The position numbers and the translations under genes are program-made. The notes beneath the pieces are model-generated. The model was not told the DNA's origin, searched no databases, and saw only the letters and a program-made list of their open reading frames with translations. DNA of 64,000 nucleotides from positions 62,001 through 126,000 of the forward strand of contig CAJIYG010000009.1 of assembly GCA_905181585.1 (NCBI GenBank), read 5' to 3'. This document shows, in pieces, positions 8,800-15,761 of this stretch (position 1 is the first letter of the stretch; each line of letters starts with the position of its first letter). Source of the stretch: an uncultured Flavobacteriales bacterium. Its GTDB lineage: Bacteria > Bacteroidota > Bacteroidia > Flavobacteriales > BACL11.

Positions 8800-11079
8800 T
8801 TATTTAATAAATAATATTTTACTTACCATTTTTTCTTGTCCAAATTCATTGGAGGAAAATACTAGATAGATTCCCGTACCCACTTTAGTATTATCTATGT
8901 TGGTGCCGTCCCAATTTGCTTGTCCACCCAGCGCAATAGTTTCAAAAACTAAATTTCCACTTATGTCAGTGATTTTAACATATGCGTCTTTATATAAATT
9001 ACTTATTGCTATATTACCATTATAGTCTTCTCTTACAGGGTTTGGGAATACAAGAGTAGGACCTTGATTTGAAGCCCCTTCAGTTGCATCAGATCTATAA
9101 GATAACAATCCTTTTTCTGTACCTATAAATACCTCTCCATTTTCGTGATTTATTGCTAGGCTTATAATATTATCCGAAAATAAAGGACTATTATCTTTTG
9201 TGAAATGTTTCACTTCATTTAATCCGTCTTCTGAAAGAAGATAGAGACCAGAATTCTTTGTTCCTACCCATTTTCTATTTGCTCCATCAACAACCATGCT
9301 GTTTATTGTTTCACTACTTAGCAGATACTGCCCATACTCTCCTTCTTGAATTAAAATTTGTTGAGCATCAAAATTATATCCACTAAAAACTAAACTTGGG
9401 TAATAAAAAACTGTAATTCCAGCATCGGTTCCAACCCAAATTTCGCCATCTAAATCTTTTATTATAGACTTAACGTTCATCGATGGTAGATTTCCGTTGC
9501 CCAATGAAGTATTTAAGATTTTATATTGGTCATCATTTTCATTCGAAATTGTATTGTTATCATTATAAACAAACAATCCTTTGTTATATATAATTCCCCA
9601 TTTTTGATTACTGTTATCTATTAATAATTTATCAAAATATAACCCTTCAATATTTTGATTCATTGAAAAAGAGTACCAATTTTCATTAGACGTTTTAACA
9701 AATAGAGGTTTGTCAACTTGAGAATTTAGCCCCCATAAGTTGTTACTATTATCAATTTTTAAATCTGATATTTGAATTCTGTTATTGGAGTAGTAGGTTG
9801 TATCTAAAATTCCTCCGGTATTATTATAGCCATATTTTGTTTTATGTATACCTTTTTCCATTACAGAAATTCCATTATACCATGATGCGTAATATTCAAG
9901 ATCTCCATTTTTAACAACACTCACTATGTCTCTTGCTCTGTTAAGGTCATAAAAATTATAGTTTTCCCAACTGTTATATTCGTCCATTACTGAAGAGCCT
10001 TCATTATTTAGTTGGTTGGAACTGAAATTTATATGTCCGCCGTGATTAACATATAGGTTTTTGTTATGGTATAAATTAAATGTTTTGTTAGATCTTGGAC
10101 TATTAACAGCAATGGTGGATAATATTTCTGCTGGTGAATTTTCAGATAAGTATATAAGCCCCATATTTTCATCTGCTATCCACAGATCATTGTTTTCCGC
10201 GTAAGCACAGTCATTGACACTAAAAAATAAATCTATTTCTGTAATTAATTCGTTCTCTGTAATAGTATATATTTTAGAACTGTCTGAGATAGCTAAAAAT
10301 TTAGAGTTTACACTTAATGTTATATTTTTAAAACCTTTGTTAAGATATTTTTCCCAAGAATTAAGTCTAACAAATAAACTATCATAATTACTACTCTTTG
10401 CAATTATTAATTTATTCTGAAATGTTATTATATATTTAAATGTACTATTAATATTATTAGTTTCTTCAAATTTTAGATCCTTAGTCCATTGATTATAATC
10501 TGACAAGAAAAGATTGTCTTTGTATGCAAAATAAACTCCCTCTGATGTTGCGCAATATATTGTATCATAGTTAATTGTTATTTGATTTATTGCGACATAG
10601 TTAGCGTCTAAACCTATTTTATATGTGTCTTTAATTTCTTTTTTAGTAAGGTCTAATACTACTAGACCAAAAGAGCACGAAAAATATGCTTTATTAGAAT
10701 CAAAATAGATGTTGTTTATTTGTTTAACACCAGGAATTTCTTTCCTTTTAATATCTGAGATATTAATAATATTTCCATTTTCTACAATATCAATATTACA
10801 ATTTGCATAAACAATTATCAGTTGACTAGTAGCTATATTAAATTTAATATTATCTATACCGACATCTGAAAGGCCTGAAATTTTGGACATTCTGTTTATG
10901 CTTTGATCCTCATGATCAAAATAGTAAAGAGCACCTTCTGTTACACAATAAGTTCTATTAATACCAACCTCTACTTTTGTTGCTTTAGTGTAAGACATGT
11001 AGTCTTTCCAATAGCCTATTCCCGCATCCTGAGAGAAGCAAAACACAGGAAATAGAATTATTATTATTAATCTTAGCAT
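8800..11079 (-). CDS. porZ: PorZ-like beta-propeller protein of the type IX secretion system
   Basis: About 759 residues from the ATG at 11079, which gives a signal peptide (MLRLIIIILFPVFCFSQ). An in-frame start at 11151 would add 24 basic residues in front and place the start 3 bases from the tRNA. The N-terminal propeller matches PorZ with IGYWKDYMSY, SKISGLSDVGI and NISDIKRKEIPG. Further two-component-regulator-type propeller blades follow (for example EIWVGTDAGITVFY and KWVGTKNSGLYLL). The C-terminal sorting-like domain starts near LVFPNPVREDYNG and ends MVSKILFIK. In Porphyromonas gingivalis, PorZ is part of the surface attachment complex that sorts T9SS cargo and delivers anionic LPS. 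It lies upstream of recO in the same unit. Confidence 0.85.
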   Translation of the reverse strand: MLRLIIIILFPVFCFSQDAGIGYWKDYMSYTKATKVEVGINRTYCVTEGALYYFDHEDQSINRMSKISGLSDVGIDNIKFNIATSQLIIVYANCNIDIVENGNIINISDIKRKEIPGVKQINNIYFDSNKAYFSCSFGLVVLDLTKKEIKDTYKIGLDANYVAINQITINYDTIYCATSEGVYFAYKDNLFLSDYNQWTKDLKFEETNNINSTFKYIITFQNKLIIAKSSNYDSLFVRLNSWEKYLNKGFKNITLSVNSKFLAISDSSKIYTITENELITEIDLFFSVNDCAYAENNDLWIADENMGLIYLSENSPAEILSTIAVNSPRSNKTFNLYHNKNLYVNHGGHINFSSNQLNNEGSSVMDEYNSWENYNFYDLNRARDIVSVVKNGDLEYYASWYNGISVMEKGIHKTKYGYNNTGGILDTTYYSNNRIQISDLKIDNSNNLWGLNSQVDKPLFVKTSNENWYSFSMNQNIEGLYFDKLLIDNSNQKWGIIYNKGLFVYNDNNTISNENDDQYKILNTSLGNGNLPSMNVKSIIKDLDGEIWVGTDAGITVFYYPSLVFSGYNFDAQQILIQEGEYGQYLLSSETINSMVVDGANRKWVGTKNSGLYLLSEDGLNEVKHFTKDNSPLFSDNIISLAINHENGEVFIGTEKGLLSYRSDATEGASNQGPTLVFPNPVREDYNGNIAISNLYKDAYVKITDISGNLVFETIALGGQANWDGTNIDNTKVGTGIYLVFSSNEFGQEKMVSKILFIK

Positions 11080-11117
11080 AGCTTGTGATTTATTTAAACC
11101 CTTAATTGCTTTAAAAA

Positions 11118-11147
11118 TTGTTCTTTTCAGAAGGTTTTTTAACTTTG
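11118..11147 (+). promoter_or_regulatory. tRNA-Arg promoter (TTG-N19-TAACTTTG)
   Basis: TTG at 11118-11120 and TAACTTTG at 11140-11147 are separated by 19 bases, which fits the Bacteroidota consensus TTTG/TTG-N17-23-TAnnTTTG. The first base of the mature tRNA is 6 bases after the -7 box, so the primary transcript would have almost no 5' leader. Confidence 0.7.
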
Positions 11148-11153
11148 TCAAAA

Positions 11154-11227
11154 GGCCCAGTAGTTCAACTGGATAGAATGTCAGATTTCGGCTCTGATGG
11201 TTAGGGGTTCGAATCCTCTCTGGGTCA
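11154..11227 (+). tRNA. tRNA-Arg (anticodon UCG)
   Basis: A complete cloverleaf can be drawn. The acceptor GGCCCAG pairs with CTGGGTC (one G-U). The D stem is GTTC/GAAT. The anticodon stem TCAGA/TCTGA encloses the loop TTTCGGC, giving anticodon TCG at 11188-11190. The variable loop is TGGTT and the T arm is AGGGG-TTCGAAT-CCTCT. Discriminator A73, A20 in the D loop and C35 are arginine identity elements. CCA is not encoded. It lies on the plus strand between two minus-strand genes for secreted proteins and reads CGA and possibly other CGN codons. Confidence 0.93.
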
Positions 11228-11233
11228 CAGATT

Positions 11234-12523
11234 TTATTTTATTATTATTATTTTTTTGATACTTCCATCATTGGACGTTTTAAGTTGAAAAATATTTTTT
11301 CTACTTGTTTGTTGTCCTAGTAAGTTTATATCTTTTATTTCCTTTGTATTTTTTGAGATTTCATAAATATTGCTTGTACAGTTTATAAATATTGTCTCAT
11401 TAATAGAGACTAACTCTCCGCTTTCTGAGTTTAGTTCGGTCAAAATATTTAGATCTCCGTTAATATTTGGATTTACGAATAAGTTAGTAAAGTTGATATT
11501 ACTTGTATATCCAGAAGTATAGTTGTTTCCATCGTTAGGAGAGGTTGTAGATACTCTTACCCCACTAGTTGTGTTTTCAATTGCAAAAAAGCCAATTAAA
11601 CTATTACTTGTGTCATATGAATTAATAATTGCATAGTTGGGGCCAACAATCAAACCAGCAGTTAAAGTGCTTTCAATATTTTGGTTAAGACTTAAAAAGT
11701 TTGCATATCCAACTGAATCTCCAAAGGAAATTGATCCAATATCAAAATATCCCCCATCTGTAGTTATTGTACTCGTTCCTATGTCAGGTTCGTTTTGTAA
11801 TTGTGTAATTATAATTTCAAATTCCGTAGGTGAATTACAGAGGTTTGATTGAAGGCTACTTGTCACATTAGGATCAAATTGTTCATAGACAAAGGTTCCT
11901 GTTGTAAATACCTCACTTATAGACCACAGTGAACCCATATTTAATGTTGAATCATGATACGCCATAATTTGCCACTCATATGTCGTGTTTTGCTGAAGTA
12001 CAGGTATATTGGTGTTGCCAATTGTACCACTAACTAAATTTAAATTTAGCCATGAATTTGTGTTTATTATCCTATAATGTATTTTATACCTATCTGCAGT
12101 TCCCAAAGTGTCCCAATTTGCTTGAGCAGAGTTATGTGTTATAGCGCTGGTTGTCAGGCCGGTAGGGGTTTGGCATGCATTTGTTGTTGTGATAAATGAA
12201 TCTACAGGTGTCCAAGAAGAGATATTTATATTATTTGTATCACAATGTGTCCTGATTTGCCAGATATAAATACTTTGGCTGATTAGATTATTTAACGTTT
12301 TATTTGTCTGTGAAGAGTCAATGTTATTTTTATACTGCCACTGTGAACTATTTATTTCTTTATATCTTATTTTGTAGTAGCTTGTATTTGATGAACTAGA
12401 CCAATTTAAATTTGCGCTGTAATAGTATACATTATTTTCAAATGTTGTGTCTGGTCTTTGGCACTGTGAAAAAGTTACTGTGACAAAAGAAAAAAATAAG
12501 GTAGTTAATATCAGGTATTTCAT
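11234..12523 (-). CDS. Secreted fibronectin type III protein with divergent T9SS-like C-terminus
   Basis: A 429-residue protein with a signal peptide (MKYLILTTLFFSFVTVTFSQ). Two fibronectin type III domains follow at about 20-110 and 115-205; the second begins CQTPTGLTTSAITHNSAQAN with YKIHYR and YEWQI inside. A middle region (about 210-370) is rich in Ser, Thr and Asn. The end (NLLGQQTSRKNIF, then a DGS-Kkiiiik tail) resembles the short flavobacterial T9SS tail seen in proteins ending DGTVEKKLIIE, which suggests surface export. No enzymatic motif is visible; an adhesin or surface structural role is plausible but unproven. The stop lies 6 bases from the 3' end of the oppositely transcribed tRNA. 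Confidence 0.75.
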   Translation of the reverse strand: MKYLILTTLFFSFVTVTFSQCQRPDTTFENNVYYYSANLNWSSSSNTSYYKIRYKEINSSQWQYKNNIDSSQTNKTLNNLISQSIYIWQIRTHCDTNNINISSWTPVDSFITTTNACQTPTGLTTSAITHNSAQANWDTLGTADRYKIHYRIINTNSWLNLNLVSGTIGNTNIPVLQQNTTYEWQIMAYHDSTLNMGSLWSISEVFTTGTFVYEQFDPNVTSSLQSNLCNSPTEFEIIITQLQNEPDIGTSTITTDGGYFDIGSISFGDSVGYANFLSLNQNIESTLTAGLIVGPNYAIINSYDTSNSLIGFFAIENTTSGVRVSTTSPNDGNNYTSGYTSNINFTNLFVNPNINGDLNILTELNSESGELVSINETIFINCTSNIYEISKNTKEIKDINLLGQQTSRKNIFQLKTSNDGSIKKIIIIK

Positions 12524-12529
12524 TATTTA

Positions 12530-12537
12530 CAAAGATA
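12530..12537 (-). promoter_or_regulatory. -7 element for the fibronectin III protein gene
   Basis: Minus-strand TATCTTTG, an exact TAnnTTTG match, six bases before the ATG at 12523. Confidence 0.55.
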
Positions 12538-12554
12538 ATAAAATATATACGCTT

Positions 12555-13442
12555 TTATTTTCTGCTTTTAAAGATATAGATTGTGCTTGAATACTCAGAT
12601 AATTTAAAAAAAGCGCTAATATTAGATATCAGCCCAATTAAAAATCCTTTTAAATATTGTTTTCTACCGCTTTTATATTGATTACTTAAAAGTGAGACAT
12701 AAAATGAATCAAATATCATGCCTTTTTTCTTTTTAAGATCAAAATTATTTTCTTCAAATATTTTAGTAATTGTCTCAACGTTAAAATGATTTAAATGAAT
12801 AGGTAGATCCCAGGCAGCCCAGAATTTTTTGTAAAATTTGGCGTCAAAACTCATATGATTAGGCACAGCTACTATCAAAGTACCATTTTTATTTATTATC
12901 CTAGATAAATTCTTCACTGTATCATCTAAGTCATACACATGCTCTAAAACATGCCACATACTAATGCTGTCAAATGCGTTCTTTTTCAAATGTTGAAGGT
13001 CTGTATCTTCACTAATATCTAAATCAAAATTATGCTCTGAATTTTCTCTTGCAATATTTGATGGTTCTATCCCTAGGCATTTATATCCTCTTTTTTTACA
13101 AGCATTTAAAAACTCTCCCGTTCCTGAACCAATATCTAAATGTTTTCCAATTATTGAGTTTTGAGCTAAAAGTTTTGTTTTAGAATATATGGCATATTTC
13201 CTAACAGTATGATACATAAAATTAAAAATTCCTTTTGTTTCATTTGTATGAGAAATATAATTTTCACTTAAATAGTATTTTCCTATATCTTTTTCTTTCG
13301 GTCTTGGGTTTGTGTAGAGTAAGTTACATTTTTCACACTTGACTATATTAAATATTTCCTTTGACGTACTATAATCTTTACTTTCTAAAAAATGATTATT
13401 TTTTTCATATTTACAATATGTACATTTTTTCAGATTTATCAT
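12555..13442 (-). CDS. Class I SAM-dependent methyltransferase with N-terminal zinc-ribbon-like motif
   Basis: A 295-residue protein. The N-terminus has two cysteine pairs (CTYC near residue 8 and CEKC near residue 38), suggesting a small zinc-binding segment, followed by NPRP. The Rossmann methyltransferase core (about 95-220) shows motif I LDIGSGTGEFLNACK, IEPS, and MWHVLEHVYDL, typical of Methyltransf_23-type enzymes. Such proteins often modify sugars, lipids or secondary metabolites; no substrate can be named. The ATG overlaps the stop of mnmG (ATGA-type overlap at 13439-13442), so it is translationally coupled to mnmG. Confidence 0.85.
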   Translation of the reverse strand: MINLKKCTYCKYEKNNHFLESKDYSTSKEIFNIVKCEKCNLLYTNPRPKEKDIGKYYLSENYISHTNETKGIFNFMYHTVRKYAIYSKTKLLAQNSIIGKHLDIGSGTGEFLNACKKRGYKCLGIEPSNIARENSEHNFDLDISEDTDLQHLKKNAFDSISMWHVLEHVYDLDDTVKNLSRIINKNGTLIVAVPNHMSFDAKFYKKFWAAWDLPIHLNHFNVETITKIFEENNFDLKKKKGMIFDSFYVSLLSNQYKSGRKQYLKGFLIGLISNISAFFKLSEYSSTIYIFKSRK

Positions 13443-15310
13443 CTTCCCATATATATTAATAGGACATTAATGTCAGATGGAGAAACCCCACTGATTCTGC
13501 TTGCCTGACCAATAGAATTTGGTTTTATCTGTTTTAGTTTTTCTTTGGCTTCTGTTGATATTGAATGTAGTTTTTCATAATTAAAATCATTTGGGATCCT
13601 AACTCCCTCTAATTTATTTAATCTTTTGGCAGATTCTGCTTCTTTGTTAAGGTAGCCTCCATATTTTATTTCAATTTCTGCTTGCTCAATACTTTCCTCT
13701 CCTATTTTATTATTTATTACAAAATCTCTAAGAGGTTTCGACACTAGAAGATCATTGTAGTTTATTTGAGGTCTTGATAGAAATGTATGTAGTTTTTTCT
13801 TTTGATCTACTGTTGCGCTTCCTTTTTCTATTAATACTTTATTTATTATATCAGTTTCAATATTTTGTTTTTTAAGAAATGTTGTAAGTAAATTTGTTTC
13901 TTCTATTTTTCTTTTAAGTTTTTTTAATCTTTCATCTGATGCTAGTCCAATGTTATGTCCCTTTTGTGTAAGCCTTATATCAGCATTGTCTTGTCTTAGT
14001 AGTAGCCTATACTCTGCTCTTGAAGTAAACATTCTATATGGTTCATCTGTTCCTTTTATTATCAAATCGTCAATCAACACTCCTATATATGCATCTGATC
14101 TAGATAGAATAAATTCGTCTTTTTTTTCTGTTTTTTGATGAGCATTTATTCCAGCAATTAATCCTTGACATGCAGCTTCTTCATAACCTGTTGTTCCATT
14201 TATTTGCCCGCAAAAAAATAGATTATTTATTAATTTAGTCTCTAGAGAGTTTTTTAATTGTGTTGGAGGGAAATAGTCATATTCTATTGCATACCCTGCT
14301 CTAAATAATTTAACTTTTTCTAATCCTTTTACTTTTCTAAGCGCTTTTAGTTGTACATCTTCTGGTAATGATGTTGAAAATCCATTGAGGTATATTTCTA
14401 TAGTCTCCCTACCTTCTGGCTCTATAAAAAGCTGATGCCTTTCTTTTTCTGAAAACCTAACAATTTTATCTTCTATTGAAGGACAGTATCTTGGTCCAAG
14501 TCCTTGAATTCTTCCTGTAAACATTGGTGATTTCTCAAAACCTTCTTTTAATATTTCATGAACTTCTTTAGAAGTGTAAGTTATGAAGCAACTTTTAGAT
14601 TCTCCAATATTTGTCTTTTCTTTATATGAAAACCCAACAACTTTTTCGTCTCCTTTTTGTTCTTCTGTTTTTGAGTAATCTATTGTTCTTCCATCAAGTC
14701 TTGGAGGTGTTCCTGTTTTCATTCTACCGTGCGTGAATCCTAAATCTATAAGCTGCTTAGTTATTCCCTCCGCCGCAGGCTCACCTGATCTTCCTCCTTT
14801 ATAATTTTTATCTCCCAGATGAATTAAGCCGTTTAGAAACGTTCCATTGCATAAAATTACACTTGAAGCATTTATTTTTACGCCCATTTTTGTCTTTACC
14901 CCGCAAGCTTTTTTCTCTTCAACAATAACTTGTTCCACACTGTCCTGGTAAAAGTCAATATTTGTATTTTTTTCTAGTGCTTTTCTCCACTCTCTCTCAA
15001 AAAGTTTTCTATCGCATTGTGCTCTTGGACTCCACATTGCAGGACCTTTTGATTTGTTCAGCATCCTAAATTGTATTGTTGACTTATCTGTTATTATTGC
15101 AGACATGCCCCCTAAAGCATCAATCTCTCTTAAAATTTGTCCTTTCGCGATCCCGCCCATTGCTGGGTTGCATGACATTCTTGCAATCGTCTCTAGATTT
15201 TGAGATATTATTAGAACTTTAGATCCTAGAGTTGCTGCGCAATGAGCAGCCTCGCAACCTGCATGTCCTGCTCCCACAACGATAACGTCATATTTTTCTT
15301 CTAATTCCAT
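13439..15310 (-). CDS. mnmG: tRNA uridine-5-carboxymethylaminomethyl modification enzyme MnmG
   Basis: A 623-residue FAD-dependent enzyme that, with MnmE, adds carboxymethylaminomethyl groups to U34 of tRNAs reading NNR codons. The N-terminal dinucleotide-binding motif is VVGAGHAGCEAA. The family motifs MSCNPAMGGIAKGQILREID, KTGTPPRLDGRTID and CGQINGTTGYEEAACQG are all present, and the C-terminal helical domain that contacts MnmE and tRNA is complete. Start at the ATG at 15310 (MELEEKYDVIVVG). A parS-like palindrome lies immediately upstream (15313-15328), within the leader of this gene. The downstream methyltransferase overlaps by 4 bases. Confidence 0.97.
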   Translation of the reverse strand: MELEEKYDVIVVGAGHAGCEAAHCAATLGSKVLIISQNLETIARMSCNPAMGGIAKGQILREIDALGGMSAIITDKSTIQFRMLNKSKGPAMWSPRAQCDRKLFEREWRKALEKNTNIDFYQDSVEQVIVEEKKACGVKTKMGVKINASSVILCNGTFLNGLIHLGDKNYKGGRSGEPAAEGITKQLIDLGFTHGRMKTGTPPRLDGRTIDYSKTEEQKGDEKVVGFSYKEKTNIGESKSCFITYTSKEVHEILKEGFEKSPMFTGRIQGLGPRYCPSIEDKIVRFSEKERHQLFIEPEGRETIEIYLNGFSTSLPEDVQLKALRKVKGLEKVKLFRAGYAIEYDYFPPTQLKNSLETKLINNLFFCGQINGTTGYEEAACQGLIAGINAHQKTEKKDEFILSRSDAYIGVLIDDLIIKGTDEPYRMFTSRAEYRLLLRQDNADIRLTQKGHNIGLASDERLKKLKRKIEETNLLTTFLKKQNIETDIINKVLIEKGSATVDQKKKLHTFLSRPQINYNDLLVSKPLRDFVINNKIGEESIEQAEIEIKYGGYLNKEAESAKRLNKLEGVRIPNDFNYEKLHSISTEAKEKLKQIKPNSIGQASRISGVSPSDINVLLIYMGR

Positions 15311-15312
15311 AT

Positions 15313-15328
15313 TGTTTCACGTGAAACC
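15313..15328. other. parS-like centromere site (ParB-binding palindrome)
   Basis: TGTTTCACGTGAAACC contains the perfect 14-base palindrome GTTTCACGTGAAAC and matches 15 of 16 positions of the widely conserved parS consensus TGTTTCACGTGAAACA. It lies two bases upstream of the mnmG start. parS sites recruit ParB and usually cluster near the replication origin, and in many bacteria mnmG (gidA) is itself origin-proximal. It is the only such palindrome I found in the window. Confidence 0.75.
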
Positions 15329-15347
15329 ACATTTAAACTGTTGATTA

Positions 15348-15761
15348 TCAATTATTTAGTTTATCTAGGTAGTAGTTTTCCTTATTTCTTATTATTATTT
15401 TTTCTGTTTTTGTTTTATCTTTATAGCCCAGCAAATGTAGTAAACCATGAACTATAACTCTATTTACTTCATTAGAAATTAATTGATCATATTTTTTTGC
15501 ATTTTCTTTTATTCTCTCTATGCTTATAAGGATATCTCCTTTTATATTTTTCTTATCTCCATAGTCAAATGTTATGACGTCAGTTAGAGTATCATGATTT
15601 AAGTATTTTTTATTAAATTCTAATAGAAAAGAGTCATCTCCAATTACTATAGATAGTCCTTCTATTTTAGCTTTTTCTTTTTTGCATATTTCGATTAGCC
15701 AAATTTTTATTTTTTTTGTTTGTTTAATCCTAAAGTTATTTTGATAATCAAAATCAATCAT
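15348..15761 (-). CDS. ybeY: Endoribonuclease YbeY (16S rRNA maturation and ribosome quality control)
   Basis: A 137-residue single-domain zinc-dependent protein of usual family length. It contains the family signatures LTDVITFDYG and the metal-site motif HGLLHLLGYKDKT. In E. coli-type YbeY the motif is HxxxHxxGYDH with a third His ligand; here that position is occupied by KD, as I recall for other Bacteroidota. It is involved in 16S rRNA 3' end maturation. Its ATG at 15761 overlaps the end of the DUF4175-type gene by 8 bases, so it is likely part of the same minus-strand unit that continues to mnmG. Confidence 0.92.
   Translation of the reverse strand: MIDFDYQNNFRIKQTKKIKIWLIEICKKEKAKIEGLSIVIGDDSFLLEFNKKYLNHDTLTDVITFDYGDKKNIKGDILISIERIKENAKKYDQLISNEVNRVIVHGLLHLLGYKDKTKTEKIIIRNKENYYLDKLNN

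Noticed and set aside
11080-11151. N-terminal extension of PorZ starting at 11151
   Set aside because: The 24 added residues are basic and precede a complete signal peptide beginning at 11079, and the start would be only 3 bases from the tRNA.
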